Shown here: piece after piece, positions 22,676 to 31,938 of the stretch | Layout: each line of letters opens with the position of its first letter | Position numbering within the stretch: position 1 is the stretch's first letter | Origin: Salimicrobium album | GTDB lineage: Bacteria > Bacillota > Bacilli > Bacillales > Halobacillaceae | Direction: 5' to 3' | DNA length: 64,000 nucleotides | Assembly (NCBI RefSeq): GCF_900107115.1 | Contig: NZ_FNOS01000002.1 | Span: forward strand, 124,001 to 188,000 | Program-made: the position numbers and the translations under genes | Notes under the pieces: generated by a model | Databases searched by the model: none | Told to the model about the DNA's origin: nothing | Seen by the model: the letters and a program-made list of their open reading frames with translations, nothing else

Positions 22676-23422
22676 ATGGTGGAGAAGCATAAGCAAGCCG
22701 AGAAGGATTATGTCAAAGGGTTGAAATATAAAGAGATAGCCGAAAAACATGACGTCTCGATTAATACGGTGAAGTCATGGAAACGCAGGCATGGGTGGAC
22801 AAAAGAAAAGGGTGCACCCTCTGAAAAAAGTGTGCACACAAAAAAGAAAAGCGTGGGAGCTCCTAAGGGAAGCAAAAACGCGTTAGGAAACCGTGGAGGT
22901 TCAGCACCGAAAGGAAACAATAACGCTGGCTCGCACGGTTTTTTTCGTACCATCTTTCCTGACGATGATGAAACTTTGAATATTGTTGAAGCTATCAGTG
23001 AGAAGTCTCCAGTAGATATGCTCTGGGAGAATATTGTCATTAAGTACACAGCGATTGCCAGGGCTCAAAAACTCATGTATGTGACTGATCAGCATGACAT
23101 GACGAAAGAGGTCAAGAAGGTAAAAGAATTTGCTGATTCCGATGAAACAGAATATGAGATGCAATTCGCCTGGGATAAACATGCTACATTCCTAACAGCA
23201 CAATCCCGTGCTATGAGTGAGCTTCGATCGTTGATCAAAGATTTTATCCATTTAAGTGGTCAAGACGATCAGCGGCGCCTCCAGTTAGAAAAGATGCGTG
23301 TGGATATTGCTAAATCAGAAGCTGAGATGGAGAAAATCAATAACTCTGAAAATAGACAGGAAAAAGATGTGGCAGCTGCTTTAAGGGGGTTAGCCGATGG
23401 AATTGACGAAAAAACAGAATGA
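22676..23422 (+). CDS. Terminase small subunit (PBSX XtmA-like)
   Basis: Recognises phage DNA for packaging. The 248-residue protein has an N-terminal helix-turn-helix ([20 protein letters not shown] then [14 protein letters not shown]), a basic linker rich in Gly/Lys/Asn, and an oligomerisation region. The best-spaced ATG (22670, 8 nt after GGAGG) is followed at once by TAG; translation must begin at the next ATG, 22676. The end overlaps terL by 26 nt. Confidence 0.9.
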   Translation: MVEKHKQAEKDYVKGLKYKEIAEKHDVSINTVKSWKRRHGWTKEKGAPSEKSVHTKKKSVGAPKGSKNALGNRGGSAPKGNNNAGSHGFFRTIFPDDDETLNIVEAISEKSPVDMLWENIVIKYTAIARAQKLMYVTDQHDMTKEVKKVKEFADSDETEYEMQFAWDKHATFLTAQSRAMSELRSLIKDFIHLSGQDDQRRLQLEKMRVDIAKSEAEMEKINNSENRQEKDVAAALRGLADGIDEKTE

Positions 23423-24599
23423 ATTATATCGGTGCTTCCTGGTAGAAAAACCAAAGATATTGGTAGCAGCCGGCGCGAAACGTGCTGGAAAAACACATAT
23501 CTTCATACTGTCTTTTCTCACGCATATTGCTCAGTTTGAAGGCCAGGGCTTATCCTTCATTATCGGAGGAGCCACGCAGGCTTCTATAAAGCGTAACGTT
23601 CTTGATGAGATGGAACTTTTGCTGGGGAAAGAATTAAAATTAAGTAAATCGAACGCTATCGAGGTCTTTGGAAACAAAGTATATTGCTTCGATGGAGCGA
23701 ATGCTGATTCATGGAAAAAAGCACGTGGTTTTACCGCAGCTGGAGCCTTATTGAATGAAGGTACAGCTTTGCATGACTCTTTCGTGAAAGAAGTTATCTC
23801 CCGTTGCTCGTACAATGGATCTCGTATACTGATTGATACAAACCCAGAGAATCCAGTGCATAGAGTGAAAACAGATTATATTGACAAAGACGGGCAGCGT
23901 TTAGCTAATGGCCGTTTGAATATAAAAGCTTTCCATTTCTCTTTGTTTGATAATACCTTTCTTGACCCAGAGTACGTCGAAAGTATTGTAGCCTCCACGC
24001 CGAGCGGTATGTTCATGGATCGCGATATACATGGGTTGTGGGTATCGGCAGAGGGTGTCATCTACAAAGATTTCAACCAAAGTATTCATTTCATTACATC
24101 TGTAGAAGCAGAAACCGTGAACTTCACGAAGTATTATGCAGGGGTAGACTGGGGGTATGAACACCACGGCTCCATTGTTGTGATAGGAGAGGACGATAAA
24201 GAAAATGCATATCTCCTCGAAGAACACGCAAAACAACATGAAGAAATTGATTATTGGGTAGATGTGGCCAAGCGCATAAAAGAGCGCTACGGTAACATCT
24301 TTTTTTATTGTGATTCCGCGAGACCTGAACACGTCAAACGTTTCAAACGTGAGCGGTTGAAAGCTGTGAATGGCAGGAAAGAAATTGTGGCAGGTATTGA
24401 AGAAGTGGGGCGTTCCTTCAAAAGAAATGAACTATTTATAGTAGAAGATAACGTGAGCAGGTTCAAAGAAGAAATTTACATGTACGTATGGAACGAAACG
24501 ACAGGCTTACCGGTGAAACAATGGGATGACGTTATGGACGCTTTGCGTTATGCCATATATACGCATAATTACAGAAAAATTATTTCAGGGAGGAGGTAG
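23397..24599 (+). CDS. Terminase large subunit (PBSX XtmB-like)
   Basis: ATPase and nuclease that drives DNA into the prohead. The 400-residue protein has Walker [14 protein letters not shown] near residue 23-35, a Walker B-like GALLNEGT, and the RNase H-fold nuclease residues in [22 protein letters not shown] and [15 protein letters not shown] 23397 is inside terS. The family is the terminase_3/XtmB type. All motifs look intact, so packaging should be possible. Confidence 0.95.
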   Translation: MELTKKQNELYRCFLVEKPKILVAAGAKRAGKTHIFILSFLTHIAQFEGQGLSFIIGGATQASIKRNVLDEMELLLGKELKLSKSNAIEVFGNKVYCFDGANADSWKKARGFTAAGALLNEGTALHDSFVKEVISRCSYNGSRILIDTNPENPVHRVKTDYIDKDGQRLANGRLNIKAFHFSLFDNTFLDPEYVESIVASTPSGMFMDRDIHGLWVSAEGVIYKDFNQSIHFITSVEAETVNFTKYYAGVDWGYEHHGSIVVIGEDDKENAYLLEEHAKQHEEIDYWVDVAKRIKERYGNIFFYCDSARPEHVKRFKRERLKAVNGRKEIVAGIEEVGRSFKRNELFIVEDNVSRFKEEIYMYVWNETTGLPVKQWDDVMDALRYAIYTHNYRKIISGRR

Positions 24600-24602
24600 C
24601 CA

Positions 24603-26129
24603 ATGAAGAATTACGCAGAGCTTATCCGAGATAATAATGATCAGATCAACGGCGAAACGCTCCAAAATATCATCAAGGCTCATGACCGCGAACACGAACG
24701 CATGTGGCGCTTATATGAACGATACAAAGCAACGCCTGAGGGTGTGACAATCTTTAATCGTAAGCACCCGGATTTCAGCGACTTTGAACGCCTGAGAAAC
24801 AGTAATAATATGATGCGCATTGATGACAAGGTGAATAATACGCTGAACAACAGCTTTGATTCGGATATTGCAGACACGGCTCAGGGGTATTTTCTCGGTC
24901 ATCCGATTATGTATGCCTATGAAGAAGATGAAAGCATCAGCGACATGATCGATACCTTCAACACACGTAATCACGTGGAAGATGCTGACAGTGAATGGGG
25001 GAAGAAAGCGATTATTTGTGGTAAGGGGGCGCGGCTCCTATACATCGACCGGGAAGGGCGAGAACGGTTGAAAAACATCGACCCCTGGCAGTGTATCTTT
25101 ATTGGAGACAACATCAGTGAACCGGAATACGCTATTCGCTATTACAAAGGAATCGACCACACAAAAAAAGCAGAATTTTACAACAGTACCACGATCCATT
25201 ACTTTGCAGAAGAAAACGGGGAGTACAAAGAAAAGGGATCTCAACCTCACATGTTCGATTCCCCCCCTCTTTTCGGATTAGCGAATAACAATGAACTGCA
25301 GGGTGATGCCGAGAAGGTGCTTACGCTTATCGACGCCTACGATCGTACCCTGTCCGATGCCAGTAACGAGATTGAGCAGTATCGTTTAGCTTACATGGTA
25401 TTCAAGGGCATGGCTCCCGATGAAGATACCAACGAGCAAATGAGACACCAGCGCATCATTGAACTGATGGAGGAGAATGATGATGTTAGTTACCTCACAA
25501 AAGACGTGAACGATGATTTAATTGAACATCACCTTGATCGACTGGAAACAAACATCATGAAATTTGCCAAAAGTGTAGATTTCTCAGATGATGACTTCGG
25601 CAATGCGGCAAGCGGCGTAAGCTTACGCTATAAATTGCTGGCCTTGGAGAATAAATGTGTGACGAAAGAACGAAAAATGACCATGGCCCTCCGGTATCAA
25701 TACAAGGTGCTGTTCAGCGCATGGGCGAAGCGGAACAACATTCAACCGGATGATTACCTCAACGTGAGAATGACTTTCCAACGCAATCTGCCGGTAAACC
25801 TGCTCGAAGAAGCGCAGATTCAGCAAGCACTCCAAGGTGTATTCAGTCGGAAGTACCGTCTGAGCTTATTCAGCAAGATGACACCGGAAGAAATCGAGGA
25901 AGAGATGCAACGACTACAGGAAGAAGAGAACGCTGAGGGATTGTCTCTTGACGACGTGAGCGACGAGGTGACTCCGCCGGATGAGGATGAAGACGAATTC
26001 TCTAGTGATGTGCCGGAGAACGAGAAAACACGCACCTGCCCTCGATGTAGTGGAAGCGGCTGTATCAAAGGGGAACGGAAAACACAGATCCTCTGTCCAC
26101 GCTGTGATGGTGAGGGTGTGATTGCCTGA
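24603..26129 (+). CDS. Portal protein (SPP1 gp6-like) with C-terminal zinc-finger motif
   Basis: Forms the dodecameric ring through which DNA enters the head. The 508-residue protein fits the SPP1 portal family (NTLNNSFDSDIADTAQGYFL, LIDAYDRTLSDASNEIEQYR, SGVSLRYKLLALENKC). Its end is unusual: after an acidic linker, CPRCSGSGC and CPRCDGEG form a DnaJ-type CxxCxGxG pair. GGAGGAGG lies just upstream. One-base overlap with the next gene. Confidence 0.93.
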   Translation: MKNYAELIRDNNDQINGETLQNIIKAHDREHERMWRLYERYKATPEGVTIFNRKHPDFSDFERLRNSNNMMRIDDKVNNTLNNSFDSDIADTAQGYFLGHPIMYAYEEDESISDMIDTFNTRNHVEDADSEWGKKAIICGKGARLLYIDREGRERLKNIDPWQCIFIGDNISEPEYAIRYYKGIDHTKKAEFYNSTTIHYFAEENGEYKEKGSQPHMFDSPPLFGLANNNELQGDAEKVLTLIDAYDRTLSDASNEIEQYRLAYMVFKGMAPDEDTNEQMRHQRIIELMEENDDVSYLTKDVNDDLIEHHLDRLETNIMKFAKSVDFSDDDFGNAASGVSLRYKLLALENKCVTKERKMTMALRYQYKVLFSAWAKRNNIQPDDYLNVRMTFQRNLPVNLLEEAQIQQALQGVFSRKYRLSLFSKMTPEEIEEEMQRLQEEENAEGLSLDDVSDEVTPPDEDEDEFSSDVPENEKTRTCPRCSGSGCIKGERKTQILCPRCDGEGVIA

Positions 26130-27163
26130 TGAACCAGGAGCAAATAGAGGACTATTTGAACGACTTGCTAGAGGATGCAGAAAACGACCTCGATCAAGTC
26201 TTTTTGTATCGGTTGCGAGAAATGAAGCGGTGGTTATCAGCACTATTTGAGAAATACCCGGACCCTGAGACGAACGGTATAAGTAGAAGTGAAATATATA
26301 AGTATCGTCGTTTCGAGAAAGAATTGCAGATGATCAAAGAGAACATCCAAACCGATTACAAAACAGCGTATAGCCTTGTGTATGGCTTGATGGCTTCACA
26401 GTACACGCAAAATTATCTGCGCACCGGTCATTTATTCGAAATGAGCACACAACTAGACATGGGGTATGTGATTCCTAAAGCTTCTACGATCAAGGAAGCT
26501 ATCACGAATCCAATCAAAGAGATTACGTTGAACAGCACACTGAACAAACATCGCAATGAAACGATCAGACGTATCCGTATTGAATTAGCGCAAGGCATCC
26601 AAGCCGGAGAAGGATATAGCACAATGGCGAAACGGTTGGAGAGTGCTTTGGGTTTCAGTCGTCGAAAAGCACGTACGGTGGCTCGAACAGAAGCGGGGCG
26701 ATCACAGAGTTTAAGTAGGCTGCATACGATGGATAAAGTGAAAGAGACTATCAATGACAGGCGACTGGATAAGATGTGGTTTTCGTCTCGCGACACAAAC
26801 GTACGGCACTCTCACCGTGAATTAGACTCACAGCGAGCGGGCAAGGATGGTCTGTTTGAGTATAAAGGACACAAAGCACCTGCTCCTTCCTTGTTCGGCG
26901 TGCCGTGGCTCGACATTAATTGTAGGTGTGACACTCTCTACCTTGTGGACGGTAAGAGACCGGAAATGATGAGAGGACGCGACTATACTGACGAACGATA
27001 TCAACAGCGACTAGCTGAACGCATCGAGCAGCTGATGGCTGATGAAGCGCTGACCGAGAAACAAGCAGAGCGCAAAGCTAAAAAGCAGGTGTATCCGCCG
27101 CATAAAGTTACAGAGTACATGGAGTATGATATTTGGTATAAAACGTTAGGAAAGGTGTCCTAG
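26129..27163 (+). CDS. Phage head morphogenesis protein (SPP1 gp7/Mu F-like)
   Basis: Minor capsid protein of 344 residues. The C-terminal part has the family's conserved residues: TVARTEAGRSQSLSRL, RDTNVRHSHRELD and the terminal WLDINCRCDTLYL. It acts in DNA ejection or head assembly in SPP1. Its ATG overlaps the portal stop (TGATG). Confidence 0.9.
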   Translation: MNQEQIEDYLNDLLEDAENDLDQVFLYRLREMKRWLSALFEKYPDPETNGISRSEIYKYRRFEKELQMIKENIQTDYKTAYSLVYGLMASQYTQNYLRTGHLFEMSTQLDMGYVIPKASTIKEAITNPIKEITLNSTLNKHRNETIRRIRIELAQGIQAGEGYSTMAKRLESALGFSRRKARTVARTEAGRSQSLSRLHTMDKVKETINDRRLDKMWFSSRDTNVRHSHRELDSQRAGKDGLFEYKGHKAPAPSLFGVPWLDINCRCDTLYLVDGKRPEMMRGRDYTDERYQQRLAERIEQLMADEALTEKQAERKAKKQVYPPHKVTEYMEYDIWYKTLGKVS

Positions 27164-27257
27164 CGTATTTTTTATGCCCTGAGCAAGGCGTTAAAAGGCT
27201 CTTTATTATGCACTTATACCAGGCTCGTACTGGACAAAGGGCAAAGGAGGATAACCA

Positions 27258-27869
27258 ATGACATTAGAAGAAGTAAAGCAGTTTCTGGAACAGCATAAAG
27301 AAGATGAACAGGTCAAAGCGTATCTCGGAGAACTTAAACAGCCAACGAAAGAGGATGTAGAAGGGTTCCTTGACACCGAGGAAGGAAAGCAGCTCTTACA
27401 GCCGCGTTTGGATAATTACTTTACGAAAGGGTTGAACACCTGGAAAGAAAACAACCTAAATAAAATCATAGAAGATGAGGTTGCAAAAAGAAATCCAAAA
27501 GAGACCCCGGAGCAGAAGCGCATTCGTGAGCTGGAAGAACAAATTGAGCAAGGCAAGCAGGAAGCACAACGGGAGAAATTGATGAACAAAGCGGTCTCTC
27601 AAGCAAGTGAAAAAGGACTGCCGACCGATATCGTCTCTTTCTTCATTGGAGAGGATGAAGATTCCACGCTGAACAACCTTGCTACATTTGAAGAAAAGTA
27701 TAATGCGGCTGTGCAATCGAAAGTAGATGAACAGTTTAAGCAGCAGGGCCGGAAAGTAGATGGTGGTAACACGGATCCGGACAGCGAAGGTGCGAAGTTT
27801 GCTCAACAGCTGAACAACCAAAAACAAACTAATGCTCCAGATCCATGGAGTCAAGGAGGAAATGAATAA
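27258..27869 (+). CDS. Capsid scaffolding protein (DUF4355/GP20-type)
   Basis: A 203-residue, very acidic, coiled-coil protein (TPEQKRIRELEEQIEQGKQE) with a C-terminal half typical of DUF4355 scaffolds (SQASEKGLPTDIVSFFIGED). It lies between the portal and capsid genes, where the scaffold is normally found, and should leave the prohead before packaging. AAAGGAGG precedes the ATG. Confidence 0.87.
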   Translation: MTLEEVKQFLEQHKEDEQVKAYLGELKQPTKEDVEGFLDTEEGKQLLQPRLDNYFTKGLNTWKENNLNKIIEDEVAKRNPKETPEQKRIRELEEQIEQGKQEAQREKLMNKAVSQASEKGLPTDIVSFFIGEDEDSTLNNLATFEEKYNAAVQSKVDEQFKQQGRKVDGGNTDPDSEGAKFAQQLNNQKQTNAPDPWSQGGNE

Positions 27870-28177
27870 TGTATGTAAACAATCAACGTGCGCAACAAAT
27901 TGAGTTCCTGGCAAGCTCCCATTACGTCAACTTTACGAAAGAAATTTCCGACAGCGGTGTAACAGCCGACGAGAATGGAAAGAAAATCGTTCCTGCTGGC
28001 TCTGTGTATCCGGTCAATGACGGAACGGCCGTAGGTATTGTTTTTCATGACGTGGACGTAACGCAGGGTCCTGCCGCCGGGGCAGTGATGGTAGAAGGTT
28101 ATGTACTGGAAGCGCGCTTACCAGAAGCTCCTGTGCAACTGGCCAAAGACGCAATGACAGAAATCAAATTTCGATAA
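27869..28177 (+). CDS. Head decoration protein-like
   Basis: A 102-residue beta-rich protein (IVPAGSVYPVNDGTAVGIVF, GAVMVEGYVLEARLP) resembling small capsid-decoration proteins found between scaffold and E-type capsid genes. ATG overlaps the scaffold stop, behind AAGGAGG. The role is inferred from position and shape. Confidence 0.7.
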   Translation: MYVNNQRAQQIEFLASSHYVNFTKEISDSGVTADENGKKIVPAGSVYPVNDGTAVGIVFHDVDVTQGPAAGAVMVEGYVLEARLPEAPVQLAKDAMTEIKFR

Positions 28178-28197
28178 AATAAAAGGAGAGATTATTC

Positions 28198-29223
28198 ATG
28201 CCAAACATTCACGAACTATTCAGTAATAAAGTTGTCCTCGATTATTTGCAAAACCGTCAGTACCCTGCACTTATGGGAGAAACGCTATTCCCAGAAGTTA
28301 AACGGGACTCTCTTGAGTTTGAATATGTCAAAGGCGGAAACAACACACCTGTTGTCGCTTCTGTTCACTCATTCGACACGGAAACAGAACTCGGAAGCCG
28401 TGAAGCAGAGAAAGCAGCTCTTGAACTAGCTCTGATTAAACGTAAAATGCGGTGGAATGAAAAAGACATCATCGCTCTCCAAAATCCACGGACGCAACAG
28501 GAGCAGCAGTACCTTACCGGGCAGGTATTTAACGACGTCGATACCCTTGTAGCTGGTGTACGTGCTCGTGTGGAAGCTATGCGTATGGAGGTGCTTGCCA
28601 ACGGTACGGTAACGCTTGCTGAGAACGGATTGAGCGGCTCTGTCGACTACGGTGTGCCATCCGAGCATAAAGAAGCGCTTACCGGCACAGATCGTTGGAC
28701 GGATACAGCAAACTCTACGCCACTGGAAGACCTAGAACGGTGGCAGGATGCCTTGGATGGACAGGCCACTCGTGCTCTTACGTCCAAGAAAGTGTTGAAT
28801 ACTCTTTTGAAGCATCCTCATATCATTGAGGCGCTTTACGGTAAAGGGTCTCAGCGTTTTGCTACACGCAACGAACTGAATGCCTTCTTGCAGCAACGAG
28901 ATCTGCCACAGATCGTTACGTATGACCAGAAGTATCGCAAACAGAACCCGGACGGATCGTACACAAGCGTGCGCTACTTCCCGGAAAATAAATTCACGCT
29001 ATTCGGTGATGGACAGCTGGGCGAGGCTATTTATGGCCCAACAGCAGAAGAAGTTCGCCTAGTTAATGATCCTACGGTTGATACCAACGCCGTGGGCAAT
29101 GTGCTTGCTATGGTCTATGACGAGACACGTGATCCAGTCGGAACATACACGAAAGCAGTAGCTACGGCCTTGCCATCGTTCCCTGCTGCTGATCAAGTGT
29201 TCCAAGCTCAACCTATCGACTGA
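28198..29223 (+). CDS. Major capsid protein, E family
   Basis: A 341-residue shell protein of the phage capsid E family: N-terminal region YPALMGETLFPEVKRDSLEF, a central long helix (VDTLVAGVRARVEAMRMEVL) and a C-terminal segment (VRYFPENKFTLFGDG, YDETRDPVGTYTKAVATALP). AAAGGAGAG lies 10 nt upstream. It should build the icosahedral head. Confidence 0.92.
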   Translation: MPNIHELFSNKVVLDYLQNRQYPALMGETLFPEVKRDSLEFEYVKGGNNTPVVASVHSFDTETELGSREAEKAALELALIKRKMRWNEKDIIALQNPRTQQEQQYLTGQVFNDVDTLVAGVRARVEAMRMEVLANGTVTLAENGLSGSVDYGVPSEHKEALTGTDRWTDTANSTPLEDLERWQDALDGQATRALTSKKVLNTLLKHPHIIEALYGKGSQRFATRNELNAFLQQRDLPQIVTYDQKYRKQNPDGSYTSVRYFPENKFTLFGDGQLGEAIYGPTAEEVRLVNDPTVDTNAVGNVLAMVYDETRDPVGTYTKAVATALPSFPAADQVFQAQPID

Positions 29224-29234
29224 GGAGGGGAAGC

Positions 29235-29393
29235 ATGAAGGTAAAAGTGAAGGATATTCCGGTACGGTATGACGGCAAACGTTATACTGCCGGAGACACG
29301 TTAGATATCAAACAGGACTATTTTGATGACAATCTCTTTGAGGAGGTCAACGATGGGAAAGCAAGGGCAAAGTCGAAAAAAGAAGACGAATAA
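29235..29393 (+). CDS. Small head-region protein
   Basis: A 52-residue protein (MKVKVKDIPVRYDGKRYTAG, ending in a Lys-rich tail) behind GAGGAGGGG. Small genes of this kind, encoding a short SH3-like strand set, commonly follow E-type capsid genes. It contains a second gene start in another frame at 29353. Confidence 0.62.
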   Translation: MKVKVKDIPVRYDGKRYTAGDTLDIKQDYFDDNLFEEVNDGKARAKSKKEDE

Positions 29394-29442
29394 AGAGTAC
29401 GGCCGTAAAGGCAAGTACGCCAAAGGAAATAAAACGAAGTAG
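29353..29442 (+). CDS. Possible overlapping 29-residue very basic peptide
   Basis: GAGGAGG lies 5 nt before ATG 29353, within the previous gene but in another frame. The peptide (MGKQGQSRKKKTNKEYGRKG, then KYAKGNKTK) has about 12 Lys/Arg and almost no hydrophobic residue. The strong ribosome site argues it is translated; it may bind packaged DNA, which is speculation. Confidence 0.5.
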   Translation: MGKQGQSRKKKTNKEYGRKGKYAKGNKTK

Positions 29443-29451
29443 GTGAGTGTC

Positions 29452-29766
29452 ATGGAAGAACAGGAGTTAGTCGGTGCAGTCATGAAACGTATGCAATCGA
29501 ATACAAAAAAACACGGGGACTACATTCAAACAATGGTTCCCGATTTTCTTGAAATCGCAGAGCAGCAGACGAACAACTCCTTTCATGCAACCATGCCACG
29601 GTCGGTGATTCAATTCATTGCCGGGGCTATTGATCATAAACTAACAGTAACGCCGGGAGTGAAATCTCGCTCAATGGGTGATGTCAGTTACAGCTATCAA
29701 ACAGAGTATCCGAAGTCTTTGGATAAGCTCTTGCGGCCGTACAAGCGGGTGAAACTGCATGGATGA
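29452..29766 (+). CDS. Head-tail connector protein
   Basis: A 104-residue protein in the gp6/gp15-type adaptor position directly after the capsid genes; NTKKHGDYIQTMVPDFLEIA and PRSVIQFIAGAIDHKLT fit the helical connector fold. Start at ATG 29452, behind AGGTGAG, is preferred to GTG 29443. It should form the ring under the portal. Confidence 0.75.
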   Translation: MEEQELVGAVMKRMQSNTKKHGDYIQTMVPDFLEIAEQQTNNSFHATMPRSVIQFIAGAIDHKLTVTPGVKSRSMGDVSYSYQTEYPKSLDKLLRPYKRVKLHG

Positions 29767-30073
29767 ATTCCCGCATCACATCGTTTTTCAAAAGAAAACG
29801 ACGACAAGCGACGGGTTAGGTGGCGGCACGGAATCATGGACGGACTTCTTTGATACCGAAGCCCATGTCCAACCAATCAGTGGCTATTCTCGCATTGTAG
29901 CGCAGGCACAGGAAACACCGATTACGACGAGGGTGTATTTTCCTTATACGGATACAAGCCTGCCTCCTTCCCAGGTGCGCATCCAGTACGGCACAAAGAT
30001 ACTCGCGCCGCAATCAGACCCGATTGACCAGGGCGGTCTCCACGAAGTGATGATGGTGGAATGTTATGAGTAA
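29759..30073 (+). CDS. Head closure protein (head-tail adaptor)
   Basis: A 104-residue beta-rich protein of the SPP1 gp16/head-tail joining family: PHHIVFQKKTTTSDGLGGGT, ESWTDFFDTEAHVQPISG, and a conserved strand RVYFPYTDTSLPPSQVRI. It should seal the packaged head. Overlaps both neighbours by 8 nt. Confidence 0.85.
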   Translation: MDEFPHHIVFQKKTTTSDGLGGGTESWTDFFDTEAHVQPISGYSRIVAQAQETPITTRVYFPYTDTSLPPSQVRIQYGTKILAPQSDPIDQGGLHEVMMVECYE

Positions 30074-30488
30074 AGGCATTGAGTTTAGCAACGTGGGCAA
30101 ACTCATTAAAGCGATAGATAACTTTGAGGAAGATTACCTGAAAGCTGTGAAACGTGTGATAGCGACAACAGCGGTCACGATTCAAACGCAGGCGAAGGCT
30201 CTTGCTCCGGTAGATGAAGGAAACCTGCGAAAAAGCATTGAAATAGAGTTTTCCAACAATGGATTCACAGCACACATCGTCGTAGGCGCAGAATACGGCA
30301 TCTACGTGGAATACGGAACTGGTATTTACAGCACCGAAGGTACGGGTCGCAAAACGCCGTGGGTATACTGGTCGAATAAACTCAATCGGTGGGTTTATAC
30401 ACGTGGGATTGTAGCCCAGCCTTACTGGACGCCAGCTGTCGAAAGCGGCTCTCAGTTTTTTGAAAGAGAAATGAATAAGCTAGGATGA
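30066..30488 (+). CDS. HK97 gp10-like tail completion protein
   Basis: A 140-residue protein of the HK97-gp10 family: KALAPVDEGNLRKSIEIEF, then IVVGAEYGIYVEYGTGI, and a C-terminal PYWTPAVES. It completes the tail end that joins the head. The stop overlaps the next ATG. Confidence 0.88.
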   Translation: MSKGIEFSNVGKLIKAIDNFEEDYLKAVKRVIATTAVTIQTQAKALAPVDEGNLRKSIEIEFSNNGFTAHIVVGAEYGIYVEYGTGIYSTEGTGRKTPWVYWSNKLNRWVYTRGIVAQPYWTPAVESGSQFFEREMNKLG

Positions 30489-30895
30489 TGCTTATGCAAA
30501 CAGCGATTAAAGAAGTGCACCGATCTATATTCAAGGCGCTAACGTCTTACACTCCCTTAATGGAGAAGGTGACAGGCGTGCTTGATGGAGTGAACGAAAC
30601 ACAAGGCTTTCCTTATATTGAAATCGGGGAACCTACGATCAATCCATGGAATACGAAAAACACGATTGGCGAAAATATTGTATTCGTGCTGCATACATGG
30701 TCCAAGTACCCTGGGTACAGCGAGACGTATGACGTAATGAACCTTATATATGCAGCAATAACAGAACAGCCGCTGACAATGCTCGGAGGTTTTTCTGTGA
30801 AAAAAATCGAGAGCGAAAGCAAAAACGCATTCAAGGACATTGACGGAAAAACAAGGCACGGTGTGATGAACTTTCGTGTATATGTAAACAACTAA
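30485..30895 (+). CDS. Tail terminator (DUF3168-like)
   Basis: A 136-residue protein (HRSIFKALTSYTPLMEKVTG, FPYIEIGEPTINPW, VFVLHTWSKYPGYSETYDVM) of the DUF3168 tail-terminator family. It caps the growing tail tube. ATGA overlap with the previous gene shows coupling. Confidence 0.85.
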   Translation: MMLMQTAIKEVHRSIFKALTSYTPLMEKVTGVLDGVNETQGFPYIEIGEPTINPWNTKNTIGENIVFVLHTWSKYPGYSETYDVMNLIYAAITEQPLTMLGGFSVKKIESESKNAFKDIDGKTRHGVMNFRVYVNN

Positions 30896-30908
30896 GGAGG
30901 AATAAAAC

Positions 30909-31412
30909 ATGGCAACTAGCGGTAAAGATATTCACACATTCATTCAGCCCGTAGGTGCGACGAACGGTGCGCTTATCATTAAAAACGAAACGGAGAACAC
31001 GCACTCTATCGAGAACGAACTGATGGATGAACAAACAAAGCTCGGTCGTATCCTGGAGTATGGGAACAACACCGAGTCTTTTGAAACGACAGCGTATGGT
31101 GAGAAGAACGATGAAGGACAAATGGCTCTTATCAACGCCATTAAGAAAAAAGAGAAGCTCGACGTATGGAGGGTGAACACTTCTGGGGAAGGTCCTTACC
31201 CTGCTACGTACGGTCGAGTGCTCGTAGAGTCGGCAGAAAAAACTGGTGCAAGTGATTCTTTTGAAGAAGTAACCGCAACTATGCAGGTAGAAGGAGAAAC
31301 CGTCGATGATGAACTGACGGCATTGCCTGATGCATTCAGTACGGCTTCTACTATTACGTTCAAGCAGCCAGACACAACCGGCACAACCAGCACTAGTGGT
31401 ACAACTGCATAA
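30909..31412 (+). CDS. Major tail (tube) protein
   Basis: A 167-residue TP901-1/SPP1-type tail tube protein: GKDIHTFIQPVGATNGALII, a central TTAYGEKNDEGQ-type loop (FETTAYGEKNDEGQMALINA) and a Thr/Ser-rich C-terminal tail. AAGGAGG precedes the ATG and a strong terminator follows, consistent with high expression. Confidence 0.85.
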   Translation: MATSGKDIHTFIQPVGATNGALIIKNETENTHSIENELMDEQTKLGRILEYGNNTESFETTAYGEKNDEGQMALINAIKKKEKLDVWRVNTSGEGPYPATYGRVLVESAEKTGASDSFEEVTATMQVEGETVDDELTALPDAFSTASTITFKQPDTTGTTSTSGTTA

Positions 31413-31417
31413 TTAAC

Positions 31418-31444
31418 AGGAGGGCTACGGCTCTCCTTTTTTTA
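31418..31444 (+). terminator. Terminator after the tail tube gene
   Basis: AGGAGGGC-TACG-GCTCTCCT: an 8-bp stem with one G-T pair and a stable UNCG-type tetraloop (UACG), then TTTTTTT. It probably stops part of the late transcript so the tube protein is made in excess over downstream tail genes. Confidence 0.82.
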
Positions 31445-31476
31445 TTACTTTTTAAAACTCAAGGAGGACATTATAC

Positions 31477-31938
31477 ATGGCTATTTACTTAACAATCAAA
31501 GATGAAGAGATTGAAGGCAAAGGTTCTTTTAAAGCGGTCTATCATGCAGACGAACATTATTCCATTAAAGATGAAAAAGGCAACAAACAAGCGGAAGGTA
31601 TTGCCGTTATTTATGAAGGGATTTTGAGAAAAGATCCTGTGGCTCTTGTGCACCTATGGGATTGCTTGCTTGCGGGTAAAAATAAACGCCCGAACAAAGC
31701 AACCATCGAGGACGCTTTAGCTGAAGCATCGAATGAGGGCGAAGATTTTGAACCTCTGTTTCAAGACGGAGTTCAAATTTTAGAGGGGTCGGGGTTTTTC
31801 AAAGAAAAAGTGACGGAGATGTGGAATCAAATGGAGCAAGCGAAAGAATTCATGAAAGACGAGGACAAGGCGATGGTGGACATGCAGTACAAGCAACTCA
31901 ACGAAGCTCGCAAGGGATTGAACCGCCAGAAAAAATAA
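31477..31938 (+). CDS. Tail assembly chaperone, short form (G-like)
   Basis: A 153-residue acidic protein (MAIYLTIKDEEIEGKGSFKA; LVHLWDCLLAGKNKRPNKAT) placed between tube and tape-measure genes, where siphoviruses encode a chaperone pair with a frameshift. It ends AAA AAA TAA, a slippery run directly before the stop. Confidence 0.82.
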   Translation: MAIYLTIKDEEIEGKGSFKAVYHADEHYSIKDEKGNKQAEGIAVIYEGILRKDPVALVHLWDCLLAGKNKRPNKATIEDALAEASNEGEDFEPLFQDGVQILEGSGFFKEKVTEMWNQMEQAKEFMKDEDKAMVDMQYKQLNEARKGLNRQKK

